NCBI GenBank assembly: GCA_023429135.1
Contig: JAEYWD010000074.1
Span: 1 to 64,000 of the forward strand
Source: Bacteroidota bacterium
GTDB taxonomy: Bacteria > Bacteroidota > Bacteroidia > Bacteroidales > JAAUTT01
Direction of reading: 5' to 3'
DNA length: 64,000 nucleotides
How positions within the stretch are numbered: the first letter of the stretch is position 1; every line of letters starts with the position of its first letter. Below are positions 50,667-61,296 of the stretch, in pieces. The notes beneath the pieces are model-generated. The model saw only the letters and a list, made by a program, of their open reading frames with translations, searched no databases and was not told the DNA's origin. The position numbers and the translations under genes were made by a program.

Positions 50667-53600
50667 ATGATTGAACCAGAACACACATTGAATCCTAAAG
50701 ATCATTCAGACAGCAGCAAAAAACCTGACGGTAACTATATGCACTGTCCTTTTGGAATCTGGCGTTCTGACACAAAAAGGAAAATATTTACCTGCTCGAA
50801 AGAACTTTATACAATTTTTGGAATAACCCGGATGGAAATTGATTTGTCATACCTGTCCTATTTAAGCTTTATTCATCCTGAAGACCAAAGAATAGTTCAA
50901 AATACCTTTCAAAAATCTCTTGAGAATAATTGGGATAGTTATACATTAGAATACAGAATAATCAGGGATTCTGATAAAAAAGTCTGCTATATAAATGAAA
51001 AGTGTATTCACGAAAAAAATGCAGATAACAAAATAATCAGTTCCTTGGGCGTAATTGAAGATATATCTTCCGAAAAAGAATATTTACATACACTGGAGCA
51101 AAACAATTTACAATACAAAACAATTTTTGATAGAGCCGCCGATCCTATCTTCATAGCTGATGAAGAAACAGGTGTGATTATAGAAGTAAACTACGCTGCC
51201 GAACGTTTGTTAAAAATGCCAAAAAATATCATTGTTGGTAAACACCAGTCGGAATTACACCCTGCTAAACAAGAGGATTATTCAACCAATACATTTCAGC
51301 AACATCTGGAGGATATAAAAACCAATAAACTTACATTGCCCATTGAAAATCAAGTAATAGACGCTGATGGCAACCTAATATCTGTTGAAATTATGGCGTC
51401 GAAAGGAATTTTTGAGGGTAAAAACTGTTTGGTTGGAACATTTCGTAATATAAGTGAACGAAAAAAGGTTGAAAAGGAACTTATATCAGTCAAAGAAAAA
51501 ATAGAAGAAAACGAACAAAAATTCAGAGCTGCATTCTATACCAGCCCCGATTCAATTAGTATCAATACACTGGAAGGCAGATATGTTGAAATAAATGAAG
51601 GTTTTACAAAGGTAACAGGCTATACTTCTGAAGACATAGTGGGCAAATTATCAACAGAAGTTGGAATATGGGCAATACCTGAAGACAGAACTAAACTTAT
51701 TGATGGCTTAAAGAGAAAGGGAATTGTTGAGAATCTGGAATCTGTTTTCAGGACCAAAAACGGAGACTTGGTTCCGGCACTGATGTCGGCCCGGATTATT
51801 AAAATTAAAAACGAACCTCATATTTTATCGGTTACGAGAGAAATTACAAACCGAAAGAAGTTTGAGACGGAGCTTTTACTAGCCAAAGAAAAAGCAGAGG
51901 AAAACGAAGAAAAACTGTTCGCTTTTATAAATTCCATCCCCGATATTGTATGCTATAAAGATCCAAAGGGCAGATGGTTACTGGCAAACGAGGCCGATTT
52001 AAATCTGTTTGGTCTTAAAGAAGTTAACTATCAAGGCAAAACCGACTTGGAATTAGCAGAATATACTCATCCAATGTACAAAGAAGCTTTTGCACTCTGT
52101 CATGAAACCGATGAGCTGGCCTGGAAAAGAAAGACAATTACCAAGGGACCCGAAATGATCCCGACAATAGACGGAGAAGTAAGAGTGTTTGATGTATATA
52201 AGATTCCACAGTTTTTGCCCAATGGCGAAAGAAAAGGACTGGCTGTAGTTGGTCGGGACATTACAGAACTCTATAAAACGCAGGAAAAGCTTATAGTTGC
52301 AAAAGAAATTGCCGAAGAAAATGAAGAAAAGTTTAAGCAGATAGCTGAAAACTCAAATGAAATATTCTGGCTTAGAAACGATAAAGAGTTCTTTTACATA
52401 AACCCTGCTTTTGAGAACACTTTTGGCATCACCCGGGAAACAGCATACGCAAATCCTCAAGTATTTTTTGAAATTATTCATCCTGAGGATAAGCCAGGAG
52501 TTTTATCAATTTTTCAAACCGATGATTACAAGCTCAGGGGATTGTTTAACCACGAATATCGCATTATACGTCCCGATAAAGAGGTAAGGTGGATTCTGGC
52601 AAAATCCAATCCTATATACAGCAAAGGGATATTAATACGTCGCATTGGATTTGCAACTGACATAACTGAGCGGAAAAAAGCGGAAATCGATCTGATGTTT
52701 GCCAAGAATAAAGCAGAAGAAAGTGACCGTCTTAAAACTGCTTTTATTCAGAATATGAGCCACGAAATCAGGACCCCTATGAATGCAATCATGGGATTTT
52801 CGGAACTACTAAGCTCCAATTTCGATAATAAAGAACGACTCAACCGCTATTCGGACATTATTACCCAACGTTGCAACGATCTTCTCAAGATTATAAACGA
52901 TCTATTGGACATCGCTAAAATAGAATCAGGTCAACTTACAACCTTTATTGAATCATTTAGCTTACCGGAGTTATTTGCCGAACTTAAGGATACTTTTGAG
53001 TTGTACCAGGAAAAAAACCGAAAAACAAACATTTCATTCAATTATAAAATTCCTGATGCTCAGGTAACAACTTTCAAAACCGATAAGCTTAGGTTAAAGC
53101 AAATATTTATTAATTTGATTAATAATGCCTTTAAGTTTACCGACACCGGTAAAATTGAATTCGGTTTCTACTTAAATAAAGAGAAAAAAGCAGTATTTTA
53201 TGTATCCGATACCGGAATGGGAATAGCAAAAGATAAACAGGATGAAATTTTTAAACGTTTTACCCAAATAAGTAGCGACCAGAAAAGAAATTATGGAGGT
53301 ACAGGCTTGGGTCTGTCAATTGTAAAAGGGCTTCTACAAGTTTTGGAAGGCGAAATTTGGGTAGAATCAGAGCCTCATAACGGAACAACTTTTCATTTCA
53401 CCATTAATAATAAGGAGCAGACTGATATCAAAAATTCTCTCGAAAAAGTGGATAACCAAATTGAGATTTTTGCTCTTCAAAATAAAAAGATCCTGATTGT
53501 TGAAGACGACCCTTATAATGCTGCCCTGTTTGATGAAATTCTGCTAAAATTTGATACCACTTTATTGCATGCCGAAACTGGTAAAGAAGCAATAGATATA

Positions 53601-53840
53601 GCTCTTCAGGCAAAACCTGATGTTATTTTGATGGACATAGGCTTACCTGATATGTCGGGCTATGAAGTAATAACCGAAATATTATCAAAGAGACCCGAAA
53701 GTATCATAATTGCACAAACAGCATACGCCTCAAAAGAAGATCATGCCAAAGCTATTGGTCTCGGATGTGTTGATTATATCAGTAAACCGATAAGAGTGAG
53801 TCAACTTCTGTCGATTGTCGAAAAACACCTCTCAACATAA
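50667..53840 (+). CDS. multi-PAS hybrid histidine kinase with C-terminal receiver
   Basis: A 1057-residue protein with no TM segments. Five PAS regions (about 25-140, 145-265, 275-395, 405-530, 540-670), several linked by repeated KEKAEEN-type helices. Then HisKA (QNMSHEIRTPMNAIMGFSEL), HATPase (TGLGLSIVKGLLQVLEGEIW) and a REC domain (about 945-1055, VILMDIGLPDMSGYEVITEI). It is a cytoplasmic sensor of unknown ligand, transcribed alone, with a strong terminator after it. Confidence 0.92.
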   Translation: MIEPEHTLNPKDHSDSSKKPDGNYMHCPFGIWRSDTKRKIFTCSKELYTIFGITRMEIDLSYLSYLSFIHPEDQRIVQNTFQKSLENNWDSYTLEYRIIRDSDKKVCYINEKCIHEKNADNKIISSLGVIEDISSEKEYLHTLEQNNLQYKTIFDRAADPIFIADEETGVIIEVNYAAERLLKMPKNIIVGKHQSELHPAKQEDYSTNTFQQHLEDIKTNKLTLPIENQVIDADGNLISVEIMASKGIFEGKNCLVGTFRNISERKKVEKELISVKEKIEENEQKFRAAFYTSPDSISINTLEGRYVEINEGFTKVTGYTSEDIVGKLSTEVGIWAIPEDRTKLIDGLKRKGIVENLESVFRTKNGDLVPALMSARIIKIKNEPHILSVTREITNRKKFETELLLAKEKAEENEEKLFAFINSIPDIVCYKDPKGRWLLANEADLNLFGLKEVNYQGKTDLELAEYTHPMYKEAFALCHETDELAWKRKTITKGPEMIPTIDGEVRVFDVYKIPQFLPNGERKGLAVVGRDITELYKTQEKLIVAKEIAEENEEKFKQIAENSNEIFWLRNDKEFFYINPAFENTFGITRETAYANPQVFFEIIHPEDKPGVLSIFQTDDYKLRGLFNHEYRIIRPDKEVRWILAKSNPIYSKGILIRRIGFATDITERKKAEIDLMFAKNKAEESDRLKTAFIQNMSHEIRTPMNAIMGFSELLSSNFDNKERLNRYSDIITQRCNDLLKIINDLLDIAKIESGQLTTFIESFSLPELFAELKDTFELYQEKNRKTNISFNYKIPDAQVTTFKTDKLRLKQIFINLINNAFKFTDTGKIEFGFYLNKEKKAVFYVSDTGMGIAKDKQDEIFKRFTQISSDQKRNYGGTGLGLSIVKGLLQVLEGEIWVESEPHNGTTFHFTINNKEQTDIKNSLEKVDNQIEIFALQNKKILIVEDDPYNAALFDEILLKFDTTLLHAETGKEAIDIALQAKPDVILMDIGLPDMSGYEVITEILSKRPESIIIAQTAYASKEDHAKAIGLGCVDYISKPIRVSQLLSIVEKHLST

Positions 53841-53891
53841 GTTATTCTGAAAATGTTTGATAATTAAATTTTTAACCCAGCTTTTAAAAAC

Positions 53892-53925
53892 AATAAAGGT
53901 GGAGCTTCTCAGGGCCACCTTTATT
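53892..53925. terminator. bidirectional Rho-independent terminator
   Basis: Perfect 11-base arms AATAAAGGTGG (53892-53902) and CCACCTTTATT (53915-53925), with A-run and T-run flanks. It separates the convergent hybrid kinase and GH127 genes. Confidence 0.85.
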
Positions 53926-53975
53926 TTAACTACTAATAACTACTACTATGAATCTATATTTGCTTAAATAAATGT

Positions 53976-56009
53976 TTACTGTACAACAGGGAATGCAACT
54001 ATACGCAATGTGGTACAACCATAAGGAATAAGCGTTATTTCCTCAGTATTTGGACTCACTTCTCCTTTATACACGCCATCGCGATGGGTAACAGGTTGAT
54101 AGGCCACGCCATTTAAGGCTGTCCACCCAGGAATTTTTTTCGCATTCAGTTTAATTTCCAAAGGACAGTTTTCAATATTCCAATAGAAATTACCATTTAC
54201 AGGTTTTTGAATAACCTTTGAATTTTGAACCGGTTGTTCAATTATACTCTTTAAAATACCATAATTCCAGGTCGTTGTAGGATATACCTCAAAATAGTCG
54301 CCTTCTTCTTTAATATTTTTCTTTTCCCACTTCTCTCCTACTTTTAAGGCATAAACCAGCGGACCGCGTTCAACAGCGCGGGAATTCCTGCCCCAGTTGC
54401 TTGTAGTGACTGTCATTGGAAGTTCCAGCACCAGCTTATCGTTGTTTTTCCACTCCCGCTCAATTTTTACAACCTTATTTCCTTTTTCGCTTTTTAATTT
54501 TTCTCCATTCAATGTGAAAGTTGCTTCGCTGCACCAGTTGGGGATGCGAAACTCAATGGGAAATTTTGCAGCTTTGGATAACGAAATCGTAAATGCAATT
54601 TTATCTTCGAAAGGGTATTTTGTTTCTTCATTGATTGTAACATCAGTTCCACCGGCTACTTTTGCCTTAACCTGTGAGGGACCGTAAACAAGGGCTGCAA
54701 GACCATTTTCGGGTGTTGCATACCACATGTGACTTACAAATTTGGTCCATCCCTGGTGCATGTTAGCCAGACAACATGTATATCCCGATTGCGCTCCAAA
54801 AACATTGTTCATTCCACGCTCAAACGGCAGCGAAAATTCAAAAATACCTCTGCTTACCTGCACCTGGTTGGCAATCTGAAAATATTGTTTTGTATTGTAA
54901 TCGTCGGTTGTTTGAGTTGGAAGAGCATTATAAGTCATGCGCTCCAGAGCGTCCATATAATAATTGTCGCCAGTAATGCCAATTGCCTGCTCGAGAGAAA
55001 ACATAGTTTCAACAATGGCACAAAGCTCAGTTCCCTGTGTGGGATCGTTGCCATGCAGGTCCTCGTCGCCCGAGAAAATCCCCATTGGCAAGCCATGCAG
55101 GAGCATCAAATCGGAGAATCCTGTTTTTAAAGCTTGCAGGAATTCTGGTTTATTTTGCGACTGGTATCTAATTACGGGGGTTTTAAGACCCATCCCCACA
55201 TTTACAGCATGCCGGTGCATCCAGTTTACTTCGTTTTGTTGAGCGGCAGCTCCCATTACCCAGTCGCGATTACCTAACCAGGTTGTCCAGGCAAAGGTTT
55301 GATTATAGAGAATATCGCCCAGTTCAAGTAAAAACTTATCACCGGTAATATTGTAGAGCCAATAAACAACCATCAGATTATCTTCCCCGCGCGATTCAGC
55401 CCATTCGGTCCATTGCTTCAAAGGACAATCCTTTAAATTCTGAAGCTGATACCGAAAATACCTGGTCATAAACGGAACTACCCGTTTGTCGCCCGTTGCC
55501 TGGTAATATTGCTGTAAAACTTTCAACATCACCATTTTGGGCCACCAATCGTCGCCATCGCTGCACTTCTCAATTCTAAGCCCATTCTCTCTTTCGGCTT
55601 TGGTAAAAGGTCCAAAATACCCCGACTCACGCTGATTATCCAGCGTCCAGTTTACATATTTCAGCACCTTTTCTTTCAAAGTTTTATCATCGAGAAGATA
55701 AGCCAATGGCAGAGCACCATCGAGCCAGTAAGGAGTTTCTTCCCAGCCGTCGCCTTTTCCTCCGAGCCATCCATTGTCGTTTTTTATTTTCCAGTAATAT
55801 TCGTCGAGGTGTCCGGTAGACCCATTTTTCATAATAGTCAGTTGCTCTTCCAACCACCCTTGAGGCTTAACAGTACCTAACGGTAATTCAATATATTTCT
55901 GCTTCACCAGAGGCGACCGGTTGGCATCATAGTTATTGCTTTGAGCAATAGTTGATATTACCGGACCAAGTAAAAAAGCTAAAAGAATTTGACGGGTTAA
56001 GTAGTTCAT
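53976..56009 (-). CDS. GH127 beta-L-arabinofuranosidase-like enzyme
   Basis: A 677-residue protein with a signal peptide (residues 1-22, LLAFLLGPVISTIAQ). The GH127 (DUF1680) (alpha/alpha)6 barrel carries the zinc/thiolate site expected of the family: Glu328 and Cys330 (TELCAIVETMF) and a Cys412-Cys413 pair (YTCCLANMHQG), matching the E-x-C and C-C ligands of HypBA1-type enzymes. The C-terminal beta domain is present. It cleaves terminal beta-L-arabinofuranose from plant glycans in the periplasm or at the surface. It is the last gene of a minus-strand PUL. Confidence 0.9.
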   Translation of the reverse strand: MNYLTRQILLAFLLGPVISTIAQSNNYDANRSPLVKQKYIELPLGTVKPQGWLEEQLTIMKNGSTGHLDEYYWKIKNDNGWLGGKGDGWEETPYWLDGALPLAYLLDDKTLKEKVLKYVNWTLDNQRESGYFGPFTKAERENGLRIEKCSDGDDWWPKMVMLKVLQQYYQATGDKRVVPFMTRYFRYQLQNLKDCPLKQWTEWAESRGEDNLMVVYWLYNITGDKFLLELGDILYNQTFAWTTWLGNRDWVMGAAAQQNEVNWMHRHAVNVGMGLKTPVIRYQSQNKPEFLQALKTGFSDLMLLHGLPMGIFSGDEDLHGNDPTQGTELCAIVETMFSLEQAIGITGDNYYMDALERMTYNALPTQTTDDYNTKQYFQIANQVQVSRGIFEFSLPFERGMNNVFGAQSGYTCCLANMHQGWTKFVSHMWYATPENGLAALVYGPSQVKAKVAGGTDVTINEETKYPFEDKIAFTISLSKAAKFPIEFRIPNWCSEATFTLNGEKLKSEKGNKVVKIEREWKNNDKLVLELPMTVTTSNWGRNSRAVERGPLVYALKVGEKWEKKNIKEEGDYFEVYPTTTWNYGILKSIIEQPVQNSKVIQKPVNGNFYWNIENCPLEIKLNAKKIPGWTALNGVAYQPVTHRDGVYKGEVSPNTEEITLIPYGCTTLRIVAFPVVQ

Positions 56010-56058
56010 ATGCTTTATTATTATACTCCGGCCCTGAAATCAGAGCCGGAGAGTTGAT

Positions 56059-58605
56059 TTAATATTCCAGCAGGCCTGCATCAATAAATTGGCCGCCCAT
56101 GGTTTGTTTGCAATGAATTGCAATTGTATTTTTCCCTGGCCGTAACACTTCTTTAACAGTTTTTTCGAGGTAAACAGGCTCGTATTTACCATTAAATCCT
56201 TCAACAGTGGTAATAAGCTTTCCGTTGATATATACTTCAGCATCTTCATCGTAGCGGATTGATACTGCAAGCTTCTTATCGGAAACAGATTTAATATCGA
56301 ACGAACGGCGAATCCATATATCGCTGGTATTCCACTTTGTGCGTGCAATGCTGATATCGGTAGAACCGAAACCAGCCGGACCAGTCATCCAGGTTTTGTC
56401 CGAAAAGGTTTCCTGAGTCCAGTTATCAGCAGGTTTTTCGAAAGTATATTTCCATTGAACCGGATTATTCAACGAACTTTCGAGAATAACCTTACTTGTA
56501 ACATTATTAAATTTTAATGGAGCCCAGGTGCCGTTTACGTTGTTTCCTTTACCCGCCCATTTATTCCATAACGCTTTATCGGAAAGCATTTTGATATAAA
56601 AACCGCCAACAACCGACCTGGCCTGAAAACCTACCATATAAGCGTTATCGGTTATATACCAGTCGGAAAGGGGGACCCTTTGCGGAGTTGAATTGGCAAA
56701 ATGATAGATAGGATCGAAAAGAGTTCTAAAATCTTCCTGGCTATCGGCCATGGTAGCAGTCCAGGTAATCCAGTCGTTTTTGGTGTATCGTTCCCGACTA
56801 TCCAAGGGTAATCCAAACTCAGCCAGTTTAGTCTTGTAATATTGAATTTCGCGTTGAATGATTTCGTTTGGGAAAAGGTTTAATCCCAGCAAACGGTCCC
56901 AAACTAGGTTATATTTCTGGCTCCAGGTGTTAGGTTGATCGTAGGCGAGACGGGTATGATCACCTTCGCCTGATTGTTTGATCCATTCCTGGGCCATTCC
57001 TTCAGCCTTTTTTCTTATTTCGGCAGCTCTATCTTTTTTTCCGGCCATATCGCAGAGCATGGCATAACTACCAAGGGCAACTATGGCTTTAGCCGAAAGG
57101 TTTATATTGTGTGCCAGGTGTCCGGCAAAGTCGTCGGTACATAGCTGGTTTTCGGGATCGAAACCTTTCGAAAGCAGGTATTCGCTCCACTTTTCAAGAA
57201 CAGGCCAGTTTGCAAGGGCATAGTTTGCATTTCCTTCCATTTTAGCGAGAGCGGCAGTCATAATAATCATATTACCAGTTTCTTCCACAGGCATCTGGTT
57301 ATCCTCGGTTTCTTCGCCACCGCCATAAGCCTGGCCAGTAGCATGCGGATATGTTCCAAGATCGTGCGGAGCAAAAGGAAATTTCCAACGTGGCGAAGCA
57401 GCATAATCAAAATTTGGTTGAAGCATTGCTTTGGTAAGTGCCGGGCTAAAAAGGAAGAAAAATGGAGCGGCAGGATAGATAACGTCTACCGTAGCAATGC
57501 ATCCATTGCTGAAATTTTCTTTAGAAAAAATAAGCGGCATACCTTTGGCATCGGCAACCAGTTTATGAGCAGCCAGGCATTGACGGTAAACAAGAGCGTT
57601 TACAATAGCATATTTTTTACCTCCAACAGCCTCTAAATCTGTGGTTAATTCTTTATCAAAAGAAACACAAGCTGTATGCACCTGTTCATATTGATTTGCC
57701 GACAGAACCAATAACTGATTTATATCCATTCCGTTTCTTTTCCACCAGGCTTTAAGATTGGTATCGAAATAACGGATACTTTGATCATCATCGTAAGCCA
57801 ACATAGCCCAACATGCTGAACCATTGGAGTCAACTGAGCCAAGGTTCCAGACAGAACCCATAGATACCCATCCGTCGCTGGTTTTGCGAGGTTGAGATGG
57901 ACTGGTATTTATAGATAAATCGCCTTTACTGATAAAGACTTTGAAAAGTTGCCGTCTCTCTGCAACGGAAGTTTGCGGCTTCTGATTATCAGGAACCGAC
58001 AAATAGGCATATCCCCAGTCGATCCTCAAATCGTCGCCCTTCTTTTTCAGAATAGGTTGCTCCGGATTACCAATTTTAAGTGTTTGCAATCCGTTAACGG
58101 CTGTCTTTTCCCAAACAAGGTTCTGCTCGACTGTATTTACGGCTATTTCGCCGCCACAGTCGAAATATACCTGAACATCGTGATTTTTGCCGTCAACCGA
58201 ATTTACTTTCCATGTAATATAGGTTACAGGGCGTGAAAGTATGTCGAGATCGGAAACTAACGATGGTGTTGTAAATGTAAGTTCAATTTTAACAAGGTTA
58301 TTCTGAAAAGCATAAATTGTACGGGTGGGTAAAACATTGACCGAAACTTGTTTTACAGGTTCCAGTTGCGTTGGCTGGCCACCCATCAAACGGAATGATT
58401 TACCGTCAATTCGCACCATGCTGTGCATAGGTTGATTTTTACCTGTCCAATGGACGGTTTCGCGATCGTAAAGCCGATCTGCCGGAGACCATACGCTAAA
58501 ATAAGGATCGTGTGCTACCAATGGAACACTGGGTGGCCTGAAATCCTGAGCAAACGATAAAGCTGATATGAATAAAAAGAAAATTAAGAATTGGAGTTTT
58601 TTCAT
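56059..58605 (-). CDS. DUF5127/DUF4965/DUF1793 (glutaminase-like) secreted protein
   Basis: The ATG at 58605 gives 848 residues with a signal peptide (FLIFFLFISALSFAQ). Regions in order: DUF5127 N-terminal (LVAHDPYFSVWSPADRLYDR, about 25-250), DUF4965 (CWAMLAYDDDQSIRYFDTNL, about 260-440), a DUF1793-type helical region (SPRWKFPFAPHDLGTYPHAT, 440-680), and a C-terminal galactose-binding-like beta domain (SIRYDEDAEVYINGKLITTV, 700-848). Fungal relatives are called glutaminase A, but Bacteroidota copies sit in PULs and probably act on glycans. Activity is unproven. It lies between the SusCD block and GH127. Confidence 0.85.
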   Translation of the reverse strand: MKKLQFLIFFLFISALSFAQDFRPPSVPLVAHDPYFSVWSPADRLYDRETVHWTGKNQPMHSMVRIDGKSFRLMGGQPTQLEPVKQVSVNVLPTRTIYAFQNNLVKIELTFTTPSLVSDLDILSRPVTYITWKVNSVDGKNHDVQVYFDCGGEIAVNTVEQNLVWEKTAVNGLQTLKIGNPEQPILKKKGDDLRIDWGYAYLSVPDNQKPQTSVAERRQLFKVFISKGDLSINTSPSQPRKTSDGWVSMGSVWNLGSVDSNGSACWAMLAYDDDQSIRYFDTNLKAWWKRNGMDINQLLVLSANQYEQVHTACVSFDKELTTDLEAVGGKKYAIVNALVYRQCLAAHKLVADAKGMPLIFSKENFSNGCIATVDVIYPAAPFFFLFSPALTKAMLQPNFDYAASPRWKFPFAPHDLGTYPHATGQAYGGGEETEDNQMPVEETGNMIIMTAALAKMEGNANYALANWPVLEKWSEYLLSKGFDPENQLCTDDFAGHLAHNINLSAKAIVALGSYAMLCDMAGKKDRAAEIRKKAEGMAQEWIKQSGEGDHTRLAYDQPNTWSQKYNLVWDRLLGLNLFPNEIIQREIQYYKTKLAEFGLPLDSRERYTKNDWITWTATMADSQEDFRTLFDPIYHFANSTPQRVPLSDWYITDNAYMVGFQARSVVGGFYIKMLSDKALWNKWAGKGNNVNGTWAPLKFNNVTSKVILESSLNNPVQWKYTFEKPADNWTQETFSDKTWMTGPAGFGSTDISIARTKWNTSDIWIRRSFDIKSVSDKKLAVSIRYDEDAEVYINGKLITTVEGFNGKYEPVYLEKTVKEVLRPGKNTIAIHCKQTMGGQFIDAGLLEY

Positions 58606-58704
58606 CAGTTTTAATTTGATTAAGATTATGATAAAGGTTAAGTTATTTCGCATCGGTAAATATAAAATTCAGGGCTATTCCCGAAGAACAGCCCTGAATT
58701 AAAA

Positions 58705-59403
58705 TTATAAATTAATCTTCTGAATTGGTGAGAAAATCATCTTTTCTACACCAGCAATTTTAATACCCACACGGGCAAAAACGTAATTCTGTGCAGGAAT
58801 AATATCTGGAACATCAAGACTAAGAGTGATATTGTCGGGGTTTGTAATTACCGACCCATCAAGGCTTGCTTCTTTAATCATATATTCGTTACGGTTATCA
58901 ACCAATGTAGTTTTATTCACATATAGGTTTACCCGTTCAATACTTCTTGCGTTGGCATCTGTAATAATCTTTTCAGCTTTAAAAGTGGCTGTTATTTTTC
59001 GACCACTTGCAGAAAACTGAGGATTACGTACCATATAGTAAGGCATAACTTCAATGTCCTTAACTGTTTTTCCTCTCAGATCAACAACAATAGTGTCAGA
59101 ACCATTTACAGGAATATTTCTGAATGGCCCCTGATTTTGAGGAATAATAAGTTTATAAGTGGCATCGAAAAGCAATGCAGAATAAGTACCGTCTGCAGCA
59201 ATTGTCACATTAATAGGAGCTTTTAGCTGCCAGCCAGGTTCGTACAACTGAAAAGAAACTTCACCCACGCTGAGTCCCAGAGGTTCTCCCTGATAAACAA
59301 TTTTTCCTGTAAGCTGAGATTCTGGTTCGTCGTAATTATCATACGCGCATGACACTGCAAATGCGCTGATGAAAATAAATATTAAATATTTGAATGATTT
59401 CAT
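58705..59403 (-). CDS. DUF3823 lipoprotein (PUL surface protein)
   Basis: A 232-residue lipoprotein (YLIFIFISAFAVSCAYDNYD, lipid Cys at about residue 19). DUF3823 is a two-domain beta-sandwich found next to SusC/SusD pairs, seen here as LTGKIVYQGEPLGLSVGEVS and the second ATFKAEKIITDANARSIERV domain. It is likely a surface glycan-binding or accessory protein. It starts 4 bases after the SusD stop in the same operon. Confidence 0.88.
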   Translation of the reverse strand: MKSFKYLIFIFISAFAVSCAYDNYDEPESQLTGKIVYQGEPLGLSVGEVSFQLYEPGWQLKAPINVTIAADGTYSALLFDATYKLIIPQNQGPFRNIPVNGSDTIVVDLRGKTVKDIEVMPYYMVRNPQFSASGRKITATFKAEKIITDANARSIERVNLYVNKTTLVDNRNEYMIKEASLDGSVITNPDNITLSLDVPDIIPAQNYVFARVGIKIAGVEKMIFSPIQKINL

Positions 59404-59407
59404 AAGT

Positions 59408-61285
59408 TTAATTTTGATTTGGATTACGCACTAAAAGAGGATTGCTTGCAATGATACCATCATTTATGTTTGAATAATAGTTACCCATACGGAAACGACG
59501 GGAGTTGGTAACCTCACGGGGTACCACCACTTCAAATACATATTTACCATCATTAGGATTGCCTGGGTTGTAATATTTATAAGGCCACAACCCGAAAGGT
59601 CTTGTACTTGGTTCGTCGGCTTTCATTGGATTCGTCGTAATATTCACAGCCTGACCGTTCCAAACCTTATGAGCAAGTCTCCATCTTTTTAAATCCCAAA
59701 GAATATGCCCTTCAAATGCCAGCTCAACTTTACGTTCATGAACAATCCTGTCGAAGGTTATTTCACCAGCGGCTAAAGGAGTTGTTAATCCGGCTCGTGC
59801 ACGAACCTGATTTATATAAGTTGCTGCCAAAGCAGGTTGATTGAGTTCGAAAGCTGCTTCGGCCGCATTCAACAGAACTTCAGCATAACGATATTGAATC
59901 CACCACAGACCACTCTGGGGGCCACGCATACCTGAACCAGGATTAGGATCCATATATTTACGGATATAAAAACCGGTTTGAGCCGTAAATTCAAGACTGT
60001 TGATAGGTCCATCGTAACCAACAACCTGCTGATCTTCTGTTTTTCCTGGCAGTCGGCCCATCCCTGCATAGGTATTGGCTGTAATTTTTGTACCATCGCC
60101 TAATACATATCCCGCCCATATATCAACAGGCTTACCCTTGAACTTTGTGCCAGGAAGAATAACAGTTCCACCTAAACGAGCATCGCGTCCGGCAAAAATG
60201 TCGGTAAGATTGTTATAATACACATAGTCGGCACCATTGTTAATATTCAAAGGAGCAGCAGTATTATCAAGTTTTTCGAATGCCTGGACAAGATTCAGCG
60301 AAGGATTTAAACGTCCGCCCTCCAAATCCTCTGCACCCGACCATGGTTGATTTACCAGTGTAAATCCGACAATCTTTCCTGATTTAAGCTTGTAATCTCT
60401 TACAAGAATAGCTTCGTTGTTATTATCCTCATCATAAAAAATAGCAGCAAAATTTTCCTGTAGGTCAGGATTTTTCTGATAAAGAGAATATTTGCCTTCG
60501 GTGATTATTTCCTGGGCTGCTGCAAGGGCTTTTTGATAGTAGCCTTCGGCCCTGGCAGCAGGAATACCCACTTCGCCACCAGGTAAAGATACCTCGGGAG
60601 TAGTAACTCCGTAACGGGCTATGGAAGCCGCATAAAGGGCAGTTCTCGATTGCACAGCCAAAGCTGCGGCTTTAGAAGCCCGCGATTTTTCGGAAGCTGA
60701 ATTTGGTAAAATGTTTTTTACCGAATCTAATTCAGCAATTACAAAGTCGTAAATTTCGGACTCTTTTGCACGCGCATGCCTTAAATAGGAAGGATCGCCA
60801 CTGTAATTATATGTCATAACTTCCAGAATAAGCGGAACACCACCCATGCGTTTAACCTTTTCAAAGTAGTTAACGGCTCTTAAAAAACGGGCTTCAGCAA
60901 CCATGCGAACACGTTCGTTCTGATCGTCCATTTTGGTAGCTTTAGAACATTTGTCGATAAACATGTTCAATTCACGGATATAGCCATAGTCCCAGTCAGC
61001 CCAATCGCCATAACTAAAGTCGCCTATACGTGCACGGCCATAATCGCCAGCAGCCGAAGGAAAAGCCTCATCGAAGTTGGTAAATTCGTACCACTTGTCG
61101 GTTCTTTGATATTCATTATTCCGGTCGTATAAATCAACCAAAACGTTAAGAGCTACCGAAGCATTTGTCCAAACCTGATCTTCATTCAGAACATTCACAG
61201 GCTTACGGTTAAGAAATTCATCGTCGTTACAACTCCACACCAGGAGAGATAACATTAAGAAAAATAGTATATTATATTTTTTCAT
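59408..61285 (-). CDS. SusD/RagB-family nutrient-binding lipoprotein
   Basis: A 625-residue lipoprotein (FFLMLSLLVWSCNDDEFLNR, lipid Cys at about 19). TPR-type SusD features: an N-terminal helical region with VAEARFLRAVNYFEKVKRMG, the KAAALAVQSRTALYAA helix, and the C-terminal signature RYAEVLLNAAEAAFELNQPA, RIVHERKVELAFEGHILWDL, KRWRLAHKVW. It binds glycan at the outer surface and passes it to the SusC transporter encoded just upstream, 11 bases away. Confidence 0.95.
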   Translation of the reverse strand: MKKYNILFFLMLSLLVWSCNDDEFLNRKPVNVLNEDQVWTNASVALNVLVDLYDRNNEYQRTDKWYEFTNFDEAFPSAAGDYGRARIGDFSYGDWADWDYGYIRELNMFIDKCSKATKMDDQNERVRMVAEARFLRAVNYFEKVKRMGGVPLILEVMTYNYSGDPSYLRHARAKESEIYDFVIAELDSVKNILPNSASEKSRASKAAALAVQSRTALYAASIARYGVTTPEVSLPGGEVGIPAARAEGYYQKALAAAQEIITEGKYSLYQKNPDLQENFAAIFYDEDNNNEAILVRDYKLKSGKIVGFTLVNQPWSGAEDLEGGRLNPSLNLVQAFEKLDNTAAPLNINNGADYVYYNNLTDIFAGRDARLGGTVILPGTKFKGKPVDIWAGYVLGDGTKITANTYAGMGRLPGKTEDQQVVGYDGPINSLEFTAQTGFYIRKYMDPNPGSGMRGPQSGLWWIQYRYAEVLLNAAEAAFELNQPALAATYINQVRARAGLTTPLAAGEITFDRIVHERKVELAFEGHILWDLKRWRLAHKVWNGQAVNITTNPMKADEPSTRPFGLWPYKYYNPGNPNDGKYVFEVVVPREVTNSRRFRMGNYYSNINDGIIASNPLLVRNPNQN

Positions 61286-61296
61286 ACATCAAATTA

